Of a DNA stretch of 64,000 bases, positions 20,220 to 28,789 are shown piece by piece. Numbering within the stretch: the stretch's first letter is position 1; every line of letters begins with the position of its first letter. The stretch comes from Yinghuangia elevatio (lineage in GTDB: Bacteria > Actinomycetota > Actinomycetes > Streptomycetales > Streptomycetaceae): contig NZ_JBEZFP010000006.1 in the NCBI RefSeq assembly GCF_040649515.1, forward strand, positions 62,001 through 126,000, in the 5' to 3' direction. Position numbers and translations under genes: made by a program. The notes below the pieces were generated by a model. That model saw only the letters and a program-made list of their open reading frames with translations. It did not search any database and was not told the DNA's origin.

Positions 20220-20233
20220 CAACAATGGCGTTG
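20220..20233. promoter_or_regulatory. SufR operator candidate overlapping the sufR start
   Basis: CAAC-AATGGC-GTTG, a perfect 4-bp-arm inverted repeat with a 6-base spacer, whose last G is the first base of the sufR GTG codon. From memory, CAAC-N6-GTTG is the site described for SufR of Streptomyces avermitilis. Position and match support autoregulation of the whole operon. Confidence 0.75.
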
Positions 20234-20955
20234 TGAAATACATGCGCGAGGACACGGGAGGTCCGGGGCGGCACGCCGCCCAGGGCCCGACCGCGCCCGA
20301 GAACGACGCGCATGCCGGCACCCGCAACAAGGTCGCCCGGTCGATCCTCGAGCACGGTCCGTCCACCGCGGCGGATCTCGCCGAGCGGCTCGACCTGACC
20401 GCCGCGGCCGTGCGCCGGCACCTCGACGCGCTGCTCGCGGAAGGTGTCGTCGAGGCCCGGCAGCAGCGGGTGTACGGTCACCGCGGGCGAGGCCGCCCCG
20501 CCAAGGTGTTCGCGCTCACGGACACCGGCCGCGGATCGTTCCACCAGGAGTACGACGTCCTGGCCGCCGACGCCCTGCACTTCCTCTCGGAAGTCGCGGG
20601 CGAGGACGCGGTCATGGCGTTCGCCCGCACCCGGGTCGCCGCACTCGAGACCAAGTACCTACCGGTCGTCGAGAGCGCGCCCGAGGGCAAACGGGCCGAG
20701 GCGCTGGCAGAGGCGCTGTCCGCCGACGGATACGCCGCGAACGCGCGGCAGACCCCCGGCGGAGAGCAGCTTTGCCAGCACCACTGCCCGGTGGCGCACG
20801 TCGCCGAGCGGTTCCCGCAGCTGTGTGAGGCCGAGGCAGAGGTGTTCGCACGCCTGCTCGGCACCCACGTCCAGCGGCTGGCAACGCTCGCACACGGCGA
20901 CGGCGTCTGCACCACGCACGTACCGAAGAACGTCACCGGGAGGAACCCCGCATGA
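20233..20955 (+). CDS. sufR: SufR, Fe-S cluster-sensing repressor of the suf operon
   Basis: The 240-residue protein has an N-terminal winged helix (STAADLAERLDLTAAAVRRHLDALL, about residues 44-68) and a C-terminal cluster-binding region with Cys at about 181, 185 and 198 (C-x3-C-x12-C) and a further Cys near 226. SufR holds a cluster and represses suf transcription when cluster supply is adequate. No ribosome site precedes the GTG and the operator overlaps it, which suggests a leaderless mRNA; an ATG at 20242 is the alternative start. It overlaps sufB by 4 bases (ATGA), so it heads the operon. Confidence 0.92.
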   Translation: MKYMREDTGGPGRHAAQGPTAPENDAHAGTRNKVARSILEHGPSTAADLAERLDLTAAAVRRHLDALLAEGVVEARQQRVYGHRGRGRPAKVFALTDTGRGSFHQEYDVLAADALHFLSEVAGEDAVMAFARTRVAALETKYLPVVESAPEGKRAEALAEALSADGYAANARQTPGGEQLCQHHCPVAHVAERFPQLCEAEAEVFARLLGTHVQRLATLAHGDGVCTTHVPKNVTGRNPA

Positions 20956-22364
20956 CCACCGAAGCTCGCCCCGAGCTTGAGGGACTGGGCACGTACGAGT
21001 ACGGCTGGGCCGACACGGACGTGGCCGGTGCCAACGCGCGCCGCGGCCTGTCCGAAGAGGTCGTCCGGGACATCTCGGCGAAGAAGAACGAGCCCGAGTG
21101 GATGCTCAAGCTCCGCCTCAAGGGCCTGCGTCTCTTCGACAAGAAGCCGATGCCGACCTGGGGCTCGGACCTGTCCGGGATCGACTTCGACAACATCAAG
21201 TACTTCGTGCGCTCCACGGAGAAGCAGGCCGCCTCGTGGGAGGACCTGCCCGACGACATCAAGAACACGTACGACAGGCTCGGCATCCCCGAGGCGGAGA
21301 AGCAGCGCCTCGTCGCCGGTGTCGCGGCGCAGTACGAGTCCGAGGTCGTCTACCACCAGATCCGCGAGGACCTGGAGGAGCAGGGTGTCATCTTCATGGA
21401 CACCGACACCGGCCTGCGCGAGCACCCGGAGATCTTCCAGGAGTACTTCGGCTCGGTGATCCCGGTCGGCGACAACAAGTTCGCCGCGCTGAACACCGCC
21501 GTGTGGTCGGGCGGCTCGTTCATCTACGTGCCGAAGGGCGTGCACGTCGAGATCCCGCTGCAGGCCTACTTCCGGATCAACACCGAGAACATGGGCCAGT
21601 TCGAGCGGACGCTGATCATCGCGGACGAGGACTCGTACGTGCACTACGTCGAGGGCTGCACCGCGCCGATCTACTCGTCGGACTCGCTGCACTCCGCGGT
21701 CGTCGAGATCATCGTCAAGAAGAACGCGCGCGTGCGGTACACGACCATCCAGAACTGGTCGAACAACGTCTACAACCTGGTCACCAAGCGTGCCGTCGCC
21801 CACGAGGGCGCCACCATGGAGTGGATCGACGGCAACATCGGCTCCAAGGTGACCATGAAGTACCCGGCCGTCTGGCTGCTCGGCGAGCACGCCAAGGGCG
21901 AGACGCTGTCGATCGCCTTCGCGGGCGAGGGCCAGCACCAGGACGCGGGTTCGAAGATGGTGCACTGCGCGCCGAACACATCCTCGAACATCGTGTCCAA
22001 GTCGGTCGCGCGCGGCGGCGGGCGCACGTCGTACCGCGGCCTGGTCCAGATCGAGGACGGCGCGAAGGGCTCGACCTCGTCGGTCAAGTGCGACGCGCTG
22101 TTGGTCGACACCATCTCGCGGTCCGACACGTACCCGTACGTGGACGTGCGTGAGGACGACGTGTCGATGGGCCACGAGGCGACCGTCTCCAAGGTCTCCG
22201 AGGACCAGCTGTTCTACCTCATGAGCCGCGGCATGACCGAGGACGAGGCCATGGCCATGATCGTGCGCGGGTTCGTCGAGCCCATCGCGCGCGAACTGCC
22301 CATGGAGTACGCCCTCGAGCTGAACCGCCTGATCGAGCTGCAGATGGAAGGGGCTGTGGGCTAG
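20952..22364 (+). CDS. sufB: Fe-S cluster scaffold subunit SufB
   Basis: SufB is the scaffold subunit of the SufBC2D complex on which clusters are assembled. The 470-residue length is normal. Family segments include VWSGGSFIYVPKGVHVEIPLQ near residue 180, the beta-helix core with EGCTAPIYSSDSLHSAVVEI, and the C-terminal EDQLFYLMSRGMTEDEAMAMIV. Translation is coupled to sufR by a 4-base overlap. sufD follows after 14 bases. Confidence 0.97.
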   Translation: MTTEARPELEGLGTYEYGWADTDVAGANARRGLSEEVVRDISAKKNEPEWMLKLRLKGLRLFDKKPMPTWGSDLSGIDFDNIKYFVRSTEKQAASWEDLPDDIKNTYDRLGIPEAEKQRLVAGVAAQYESEVVYHQIREDLEEQGVIFMDTDTGLREHPEIFQEYFGSVIPVGDNKFAALNTAVWSGGSFIYVPKGVHVEIPLQAYFRINTENMGQFERTLIIADEDSYVHYVEGCTAPIYSSDSLHSAVVEIIVKKNARVRYTTIQNWSNNVYNLVTKRAVAHEGATMEWIDGNIGSKVTMKYPAVWLLGEHAKGETLSIAFAGEGQHQDAGSKMVHCAPNTSSNIVSKSVARGGGRTSYRGLVQIEDGAKGSTSSVKCDALLVDTISRSDTYPYVDVREDDVSMGHEATVSKVSEDQLFYLMSRGMTEDEAMAMIVRGFVEPIARELPMEYALELNRLIELQMEGAVG

Positions 22365-22378
22365 GCCCGCAAATACCT

Positions 22379-23599
22379 ATGGCAAGCGCTAACAACTCCG
22401 GTAGCACCACGGCCGGTTCCATCGCCGTGCGCGAGGCCGGGGCCCCCGACGAGCTCGCGGGTCCCGGCACCGGGCGCATGGTCAGCCAGCCGGCCGACGC
22501 CCGCCAGGTCGCGGTCGCGTCGTACGACGTGCACGACTTCGGCGTGCCCACCGGCCGCGAGGAGGACTGGCGGTTCACCCCGCTGGACCGGCTGCGCGGG
22601 CTGCACGACGGCACCTTCGGCACCGTCGGCGAGCTGTCCGTCGAGGTCGAGGCCCCGAGCGGGGTGGTCGTGGAGACGGTGGGCCGCGACGACGCGCGCC
22701 TCGGCAAGGCGGGCGCGCCCGTCGACCGGGTGGCGGCACAGGCCTACTCGTCGTTCGAGAAGGCCACCGTGGTCACCTTCCCGCGCGAGCTCGCGCCGGG
22801 CGAGCCGGTGGTCGTGCGTACGCGCGGCGCCGGCACCACCGGCTTCGGCCACCTGACGGTCGTCGTCGAGGCGTTCGCCGAAGCCGTGCTGGTGCTCGAC
22901 CACGCGGGCAAGGCGTCGTACGCCGACAACGTCGAGTACCTGGTCGCCGACGGCGCCCGCCTCACCGTCATCTCGGTGCAGGACTGGGACGCCGGCTCGG
23001 TGCACCTGGCCCACCACGTCGCGCGCCTCGGCCGCGACGCGACGTTCAAGTCGGTCGCGGTCACGCTCGGCGGCGACGTCGTACGCCTGTTCCCGCGCGT
23101 CGTCTACGACGCACCGGGCGGCGACGCGGCGCTGTACGGCCTGTACTTCGCCGACTCCGGCCAGCACCTGGAGCACCGCCTGTTCGTCGACCACGACGTG
23201 CCGCGCTGCCGCAGCCTGGTGACGTACAAGGGTGCGCTGCAAGGCGTCGACGCCCGCACCGTGTGGATCGGCGACGTGCTGATCCGCGCCGCGGCCGAGG
23301 GCACCGACACGTACGAGCTGAACCGCAACCTGCTGCTCACCGAGGGCGCGCGCGCCGACTCGGTCCCCAACTTGGAGATCGAGACCGGCGAGATCGCCGG
23401 TGCCGGCCACGCGAGCGCCACCGGCCGCTTCGACGACGAGCAGCTGTTCTACCTCCAGTCGCGCGGCATCCCCGCCGACGAGGCCCGCCGCCTGGTGGTG
23501 CGCGGCTTCTTCGCCGAGGTGCTCGCCCAGATCGGCATCCCCGCGCTCCAGGAGCAGCTGATGCTGCGTATCGAGGCGGAGCTGGAGGCGAGCGTCTGA
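22379..23599 (+). CDS. sufD: Fe-S assembly subunit SufD
   Basis: A SufB paralogue that completes the SufBC2D scaffold. The 406-residue product has the beta-helix repeats and the C-terminal DEQLFYLQSRGIPADEARRLVV helix shared with SufB. N-terminal GREEDWRFTPLDRLRG is the conserved SufD segment. It starts at ATG 22379 with little leader after sufB, and its stop overlaps the next start by one base (TGATG). Confidence 0.96.
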   Translation: MASANNSGSTTAGSIAVREAGAPDELAGPGTGRMVSQPADARQVAVASYDVHDFGVPTGREEDWRFTPLDRLRGLHDGTFGTVGELSVEVEAPSGVVVETVGRDDARLGKAGAPVDRVAAQAYSSFEKATVVTFPRELAPGEPVVVRTRGAGTTGFGHLTVVVEAFAEAVLVLDHAGKASYADNVEYLVADGARLTVISVQDWDAGSVHLAHHVARLGRDATFKSVAVTLGGDVVRLFPRVVYDAPGGDAALYGLYFADSGQHLEHRLFVDHDVPRCRSLVTYKGALQGVDARTVWIGDVLIRAAAEGTDTYELNRNLLLTEGARADSVPNLEIETGEIAGAGHASATGRFDDEQLFYLQSRGIPADEARRLVVRGFFAEVLAQIGIPALQEQLMLRIEAELEASV

Positions 23600-23916
23600 T
23601 GGCGTACGAACGCGCCTGCGCCGAGGCCGAGTTGGCGGAGGACACTCCGCTGCGCGTCGTCCTGGGCGATGTCCCGGTGACGCTGGTGCGCACCGAAGGC
23701 GAGGTGTACGCGATCAACGACGTGTGCAGCCACGCCAACGTGTCGCTGTCCGAGGGCGAGGTCGAGGACTGCGCGATCGAGTGCTGGCTGCACGGCTCGC
23801 GCTTCGACCTGCGCACCGGCCGCCCCTCCGGCCCCCCGGCGAACCAGCCGGTGCCCGTCTACCCCGTGAAGATCGAGGCCGACGCGATCTACGTCGACCT
23901 GAACCAGGAGTCCTGA
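23599..23916 (+). CDS. Rieske-type [2Fe-2S] ferredoxin in the suf operon
   Basis: The 105-residue protein has the two Rieske ligand boxes C-x-H (CSHANVSLSEG) and C-x2-H (CWLHGSRFD), which bind a [2Fe-2S] cluster by two Cys and two His. It resembles the ferredoxin subunit of aromatic-ring dioxygenases. In actinomycetes this gene sits between sufD and sufC, and a role as electron donor for cluster assembly is inferred, not shown. The start overlaps the sufD stop by one base. Confidence 0.93.
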   Translation: MAYERACAEAELAEDTPLRVVLGDVPVTLVRTEGEVYAINDVCSHANVSLSEGEVEDCAIECWLHGSRFDLRTGRPSGPPANQPVPVYPVKIEADAIYVDLNQES

Positions 23917-23922
23917 GTCCGT

Positions 23923-24687
23923 ATGGCAACGCTTGAGATCCGCGACCTGCACGTCAGCGTGGAGGCCGAGAACGGCCCCCGCGAGATCCTGCGCGGCGTC
24001 GACCTGACCGTGAAGCAGGGCGAGACCCACGCCATCATGGGCCCGAACGGCTCCGGCAAGTCGACGCTGGCGTACTCGATCGCCGGGCACCCGAAGTACA
24101 CCGTCACCGGCGGCACCGTGACGCTCGACGGCGAGGACGTACTGTCCATGTCGGTCGACGAGCGGGCCCGCGCGGGGCTGTTCCTCGCGATGCAGTACCC
24201 GGTCGAGGTGGCCGGCGTGTCCGTCTCCAACTTCCTGCGCACGGCCGCGACCGCGGTGCGCGGCGAGGCCCCCAAGCTGCGGCTGTGGGTCAAGGAGGTC
24301 AAGGAGGCCATGGAGCGCCTCCACATGGACCCGTCGTTCGCCGAGCGCAACGTCAACGAGGGCTTCTCCGGCGGCGAGAAGAAGCGCCACGAGATCCTCC
24401 AGCTCGAACTGCTCAAGCCGAAGATCGCGGTGCTCGACGAGACCGACTCGGGTCTGGACGTCGACGCGCTGCGGGTCGTGTCGGAGGGTGTCAACCGGGT
24501 GCGCGAGACCGGGGAGATCGGCACGCTGCTGATCACCCACTACACGCGCATCCTGCGCTACATCAAGCCCGACCACGTGCACGTGTTCGCGGGCGGCCGC
24601 ATCGTCGAGTCCGGCGGTCCGGAGCTGGCGGACAAGCTCGAAGCGGAAGGCTACGAGTCGTACGCCGGAGCCAAGGAGACCGCATGA
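23923..24687 (+). CDS. sufC: Fe-S assembly ATPase SufC
   Basis: The ABC-type ATPase of SufBC2D. In 254 residues the Walker A GPNGSGKST is near residue 40, the signature FSGGEKKRHEI near residue 148 and Walker B IAVLDETDSGLD near residue 170; the Asp-Glu-Thr form of Walker B is typical of SufC. Seven bases separate it from the ferredoxin gene, and the stop overlaps sufS (ATGA). Confidence 0.97.
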   Translation: MATLEIRDLHVSVEAENGPREILRGVDLTVKQGETHAIMGPNGSGKSTLAYSIAGHPKYTVTGGTVTLDGEDVLSMSVDERARAGLFLAMQYPVEVAGVSVSNFLRTAATAVRGEAPKLRLWVKEVKEAMERLHMDPSFAERNVNEGFSGGEKKRHEILQLELLKPKIAVLDETDSGLDVDALRVVSEGVNRVRETGEIGTLLITHYTRILRYIKPDHVHVFAGGRIVESGGPELADKLEAEGYESYAGAKETA

Positions 24688-25943
24688 CAACCACCCTTCA
24701 GGGGCTCCTGGACACCGAGACCATCCGCAAGGACTTCCCGATCCTGTCGCGCGTGCTGCACGGCGACAAGCCGCTGGTCTACCTCGACAACGCCGCGACC
24801 TCGCAGAAGCCCAAGCAGGTCCTCGACGCGCTGAACGCCTACTACGAGCTGCACAACGCCAACGTGCACCGCGGCGTCCACGTGCTCGCCGAGGAGGCCA
24901 CGGCGCTGTACGAGGGCGCACGCGACAAGGTCGCCACCTTCATCAACGCGCCGTCGCGCGACGAGGTCGTCTTCACGAAGAACTCCTCCGAGGCGCTGAA
25001 CCTCGTGGCGAACATGCTGACCTGGGCGGACGAGCCGTTCCGCGTCGGCCCGGGCGCCGAGGTCGTCATCACCGAGATGGAGCACCACTCGAACATCGTG
25101 CCGTGGCAGCTGCTCTGCCAGCGCACGGGTGCCACGCTCAAGTGGTTCGGCCTGACCGACGACGGCCGCCTGGACCTGTCGAACATCGACGAGGTCATCA
25201 CCGAGAGCACCAAGGTCGTCTCGGTGGTGCACACGTCGAACATCCTCGGCACGGTCAACCCGCTGGACGCGATCGTGCGGCGTGCGCACGACGTCGGCGC
25301 CCTCGTGGTGGTCGACGCGTCGCAGGCCGCGCCGCACGTACCGCTGGACGTGCAGGCGCTGGAGGCGGACTTCGTCGCCTTCACCGGGCACAAGATGCTC
25401 GCCCCGACGGGCATCGGCGTGCTGTGGGGCCGGCTGGGCCTGCTGGAGGAGCTGCCGCCGTTCCTGGGCGGCGGCGAGATGATCGAGACCGTGACGATGA
25501 GCGCGTCGACGTACGCGCCCGCGCCGCACAAGTTCGAGGCCGGCACCCCGCCGATCGCGCAGGCGGTCGGACTCGGTGCGGCGATCGACTACCTCGACGC
25601 GCTGGGCATGGAGAACATCGCGGCGCACGAGCACGCGCTCACGTCGTACGCGATCGACGCGCTCAACGGGGTCGAGGGCCTGGAGATCATCGGCCCGAAG
25701 ACCGCGGAGATGCGCGGCGCGGCGATCTCCTTCCAGTTCGGCGACCTGCACCCGCACGACGTGGGCCAGGTGCTGGACGAGCAGGGCATCGCGGTCCGGG
25801 TGGGCCACCACTGCGCGCGGCCGGTGTGCCTGCGGTACGGCGTCCCGGCGACCACGCGCGCCTCGTTCTACCTCTACTCGACACCCGCCGAGGTCGACGC
25901 CCTGGTGGCCGGCCTGGAACACGTGCGCCGCTTTTTCGGCTGA
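24684..25943 (+). CDS. sufS: Cysteine desulfurase SufS
   Basis: A class-II pyridoxal-phosphate cysteine desulfurase that supplies persulfide sulfur. The 419-residue product opens with DFPILSRVLHGDKPLVYLDN, carries the Schiff-base lysine in FTGHKMLAPTG (about residue 233), and has the active cysteine in a GHHCARPVCLRYG loop (about residue 376). The start is the ATG overlapping the sufC stop. Sulfur is passed to SufU, encoded immediately downstream. Confidence 0.97.
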   Translation: MTTTLQGLLDTETIRKDFPILSRVLHGDKPLVYLDNAATSQKPKQVLDALNAYYELHNANVHRGVHVLAEEATALYEGARDKVATFINAPSRDEVVFTKNSSEALNLVANMLTWADEPFRVGPGAEVVITEMEHHSNIVPWQLLCQRTGATLKWFGLTDDGRLDLSNIDEVITESTKVVSVVHTSNILGTVNPLDAIVRRAHDVGALVVVDASQAAPHVPLDVQALEADFVAFTGHKMLAPTGIGVLWGRLGLLEELPPFLGGGEMIETVTMSASTYAPAPHKFEAGTPPIAQAVGLGAAIDYLDALGMENIAAHEHALTSYAIDALNGVEGLEIIGPKTAEMRGAAISFQFGDLHPHDVGQVLDEQGIAVRVGHHCARPVCLRYGVPATTRASFYLYSTPAEVDALVAGLEHVRRFFG

Positions 25944-25985
25944 ACGTGACGGCTTGAGAAGCGTAGGCAGGGAGCGAAGCGGGCG

Positions 25986-26441
25986 ATGAAACTCGACTCG
26001 ATGTACCAGGAGATCATCCTGGACCACTACCGCAACCCCCACCACAAGGGGCTGCGGGACCCGTTCGACACCGAGGTTCACCACGTCAACCCGACGTGCG
26101 GCGACGAGGTGACGCTGCGGGTCAAGCTGGAGGGCACCGGCGAGGACGCCAAGGTGGTCGACGTGTCGTACGAGGGCCAGGGCTGTTCCATCAGCCAGGC
26201 CAGCGCGTCGGTCATGACCGACCTCGTCATCGGCCGCACGGTCGCGGACGCCCTCGCGGTGCAGGAGGAGTTCCTGCGCCTGATGCAGTCCAAGGGCCAG
26301 GCGGAGCCGGACGAGGACGTGCTCGAGGACGCCGTGGCGTTCGTCGGCGTCTCGAAGTTCCCGGCGCGCGTCAAGTGCGCACTGCTCGGCTGGATGGCCT
26401 GGCGCGATGCGACCACTCAGGTGATGGAGGGTCAGAAGTGA
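25986..26441 (+). CDS. sufU: Sulfur-transfer protein SufU
   Basis: A zinc-bound sulfurtransferase that accepts sulfur from SufS. The 151-residue product has the IscU-like fold and the SufU-specific insertion. Ligand cysteines are visible in PTCGDEV, GQGCSISQAS and VKCALLGW, with the conserved Asp just after the first. A 42-base gap separates it from sufS. The stop overlaps the following start (GTGA). Confidence 0.95.
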   Translation: MKLDSMYQEIILDHYRNPHHKGLRDPFDTEVHHVNPTCGDEVTLRVKLEGTGEDAKVVDVSYEGQGCSISQASASVMTDLVIGRTVADALAVQEEFLRLMQSKGQAEPDEDVLEDAVAFVGVSKFPARVKCALLGWMAWRDATTQVMEGQK

Positions 26442-26767
26442 GCGACACCAAGATGAGCCCCGCAAGCGCGGACGAGGTCACCGAGGCGCTGTACGACGTC
26501 GTCGACCCCGAACTCGGCATCAACGTCGTCGACCTCGGCCTCGTCTACGGCGTCACCGTCGACGACGCGAACATCGCGACCGTCGACATGACCCTGACGT
26601 CGGCCGCCTGCCCCCTCACGGACGTCATCGAGGACCAGGCGAAGACCGCCACCGAGAACCTGGTGAGCGACCTGCGCATCAACTGGGTCTGGATGCCGCC
26701 GTGGGGCCCGGACAAGATCACCGACGACGGCCGCGAACAACTCCGCGCGCTGGGCTTCAACGTCTGA
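26438..26767 (+). CDS. sufT: SufT-like DUF59 (MIP18) Fe-S maturation factor
   Basis: The 109-residue protein has the DUF59/MIP18 fold, with VVDPELGINVVDLGLVYGV and the TSAACPL segment whose single Cys is conserved. Proteins of this family help deliver Fe-S clusters. The GTG start overlaps the sufU stop, confirming it as the last suf gene. A strong hairpin follows 25 bases after the stop. Confidence 0.92.
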   Translation: MSDTKMSPASADEVTEALYDVVDPELGINVVDLGLVYGVTVDDANIATVDMTLTSAACPLTDVIEDQAKTATENLVSDLRINWVWMPPWGPDKITDDGREQLRALGFNV

Positions 26768-26791
26768 GCACTCCCCTTCCGCACGGCTTAC

Positions 26792-26822
26792 GAGGGTGGC
26801 ACCGACAACCGGTGCCACCCTC
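26792..26822. terminator. Terminator of the suf operon
   Basis: Arms GAGGGTGGCACCG and CGGTGCCACCCTC (13 bp perfect) flank a 5-base loop, 25 bases after sufT. No T-run is present. Confidence 0.85.
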
Positions 26823-26979
26823 CCCCACATCCCGACCTTTCCGGCTCCCCTCGGAACGCACACTCGGCGTCGGCGGCTTGTTCCCGCTCCTCTCGTTTGT
26901 CCACGCAACCGTGTTCCTGTCGGGCGCGCCCCTCGGCGACGCTGAGGTCTCCGTTCGCGGCGGTGGGTACGGTGGCGGG

Positions 26980-27906
26980 GTGAGTGGCGATGTTGTGGTG
27001 GATCCGGTGGCCGAGTTCGAGGCCGAGCGGGGGCGGCTGTTCGGGATCGCGTACCGGATGCTGGGGTCGGCGTCGGAGGCGGAGGACGCCGTGCAGGACG
27101 CGTACCTGCGCTGGCACGGCGCCGATCGGGAGCACATCGAGGCGCCGGGCGCGTGGCTCGCCAAGGTGCTCACCAACCTGTGCCTGAACCGCCTGACGTC
27201 CGCGCGGGTGCGGCGCGAGGAGTACGTCGGGCCGTGGCTGCCCGAGCCGGTGCGTACCGACGCCGGCGCGCTGGGCCCGTTGGAGACAGCCGAGCAGCGG
27301 GACGCGGTGTCGATGGCGATGCTCGTGATGCTGGAGCGGTTGTCGCCGCCCGAGCGGGCGGTCGTGGTGCTGCGTGACGCGTTCGAGTACTCGCACCGGG
27401 AGATCGCCGAGGTGCTGGACTGGTCGGAGGCCAACACCAGGCAGACGTACCGTCGGGCGAAGCGGCACCTGGCCGACGGGCGGCCGCGCTTCGAGGCGTC
27501 CGCGGCGGTGCGCACCGATCTGCTGACGCGCTTCCTGGCCGCGGCGGCCGAGGGTTCGCTCGACCAGTTGGAGTCGCTGCTCGCGCACGACGTGACGGTG
27601 TGGTCGGACGGCGGCGGGAAGGTGTCGGCGAGTACCCGCCCGGTGTCGGGGCGCGACAAGGTCGCCCGGTTCCTGCTGGGTCTGGTGCAGCGCTTCGGGT
27701 CGGACATGGTGTTCGGGTTCGTCGAGGTCAACGGGGAGATCGCGCTGCTGGCGTGGGAGTCCGGGGTGCTGACGACGGCCGCGACGTTCGCGTTCGGCGC
27801 GGAGGGCATCGCCGAGCTGCGGATGGTGCGGAATCCGGACAAGCTGAAATTCCTGGAAACCCAATCGCGGGAGTTGTCACAGAACGCGGGGCCGTCCGGT
27901 TCCTAG
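26980..27906 (+). CDS. ECF41-like RNA polymerase sigma factor (SigJ type)
   Basis: The 308-residue product has sigma region 2 (residues about 10-75, RLFGIAYRMLGSASEAEDAVQDAYLRW) and region 4 (about 130-185, SPPERAVVVLRDAFEYSHREIAEVLDWS), then a C-terminal SnoaL-like domain. The DGGGK motif in that domain is the hallmark of ECF41 factors, where the fused domain tunes polymerase binding in place of an anti-sigma factor. The GTG at 26980 is chosen as nearest to region 2; upstream in-frame sequence has no similarity. The next gene encodes an oxidoreductase of the type usually paired with ECF41. Confidence 0.9.
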   Translation: MSGDVVVDPVAEFEAERGRLFGIAYRMLGSASEAEDAVQDAYLRWHGADREHIEAPGAWLAKVLTNLCLNRLTSARVRREEYVGPWLPEPVRTDAGALGPLETAEQRDAVSMAMLVMLERLSPPERAVVVLRDAFEYSHREIAEVLDWSEANTRQTYRRAKRHLADGRPRFEASAAVRTDLLTRFLAAAAEGSLDQLESLLAHDVTVWSDGGGKVSASTRPVSGRDKVARFLLGLVQRFGSDMVFGFVEVNGEIALLAWESGVLTTAATFAFGAEGIAELRMVRNPDKLKFLETQSRELSQNAGPSGS

Positions 27907-27964
27907 CTGACGAGGGCGACGCCGCGGCGTGCGGCGGCCTCGGAGCAGAGAGGTTCCGATTCCG

Positions 27965-28741
27965 ATGACGGCAAACGTGATCATGGTGACGGGCGCGACC
28001 GGTGTGCTGGGCCGCCAGGTGCTGGAGCGGCTGCGCCGCACCGGGCTGCCGGTCCGTGCGATGACCCGCAGGACGACGCTGCCCGACGACCCGGGCGTGC
28101 GCTGGGTGACCGCCGATCTCACCACCGGCGAGGGCGTGGACGCGGCGCTGGAGGGGGTCACGACGGTCATCCACTGCGCGTCCGACACCCGGCGGCCGAA
28201 GCACGACGTGCCCGGCTGGCGGCACCTGCTGGACGCCGCGAAGCGGGCGGGGGTCGGGCACATCGTGAACATCTCGATCGTCGGCGTCGACCGGATCCCG
28301 TACTTCTACTACAAGATCAAGTTCGAGGGTGAGCGGCTGCTGGAGGAGTCCGGCGTCCCGTGGACCAACCTGCGGGCCACCCAGTTCCCCGACCTGTTGA
28401 ACAAGGCGTTCCGTGTGCTGTCCAAGCTGCCGGTCGTGCCGGTGCCGTCCAAGACCGCCTGCCAGCCCGTCGATCAGGGCGAAGTGGCGGACCGCCTGGT
28501 CGAGTTGGCGCAGGGCGAGCCCGCCGGCCAGGCGACCGAGATCGGCGGGCCGAAGGTCTACGACGCCCCCGAACTCGCACGCACCTGGCTGGCGGCCGCG
28601 GGCAAGCGGCGGTTCGTCCTCAAGGTGCGCATCCCGGGGAAGGCCGGCGCCGCCTTCCGCGCCGGGTACCTGACCACCCCGCGGCACGCAACCGGCGTGC
28701 ACACCTGGGAGCAGTACCTCGCCGACGAAGTCCGCCGCTGA
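27965..28741 (+). CDS. NmrA-like NAD(P)-binding oxidoreductase
   Basis: The 258-residue protein begins with the Rossmann glycine motif GATGVLGRQVL and fits the atypical short-chain (NmrA/NAD(P)H-binding) family. The KIKFEGERLLEESG segment near residue 116 is the typical cofactor-binding helix, but a classic YxxxK catalytic pair is not obvious (YYKIK is the nearest). It lies 58 bases after the sigma gene. ECF41 sigma factors usually sit beside a carboxymuconolactone decarboxylase, oxidoreductase or epimerase that is their main target, so this is its likely regulon partner. Confidence 0.85.
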   Translation: MTANVIMVTGATGVLGRQVLERLRRTGLPVRAMTRRTTLPDDPGVRWVTADLTTGEGVDAALEGVTTVIHCASDTRRPKHDVPGWRHLLDAAKRAGVGHIVNISIVGVDRIPYFYYKIKFEGERLLEESGVPWTNLRATQFPDLLNKAFRVLSKLPVVPVPSKTACQPVDQGEVADRLVELAQGEPAGQATEIGGPKVYDAPELARTWLAAAGKRRFVLKVRIPGKAGAAFRAGYLTTPRHATGVHTWEQYLADEVRR

Positions 28742-28789
28742 GGCGTGGTCCGAGGGGAGGCGGGGCGAACTCGGGCGTAGGGTGCCGGT

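Noticed and set aside
27875..27896. TGTCACA...CGTC between the sigma and oxidoreductase genes as an ECF41 promoter.
   Set aside because: The spacing is only 11 bases, while the known pattern needs about 16, so the match is probably chance.
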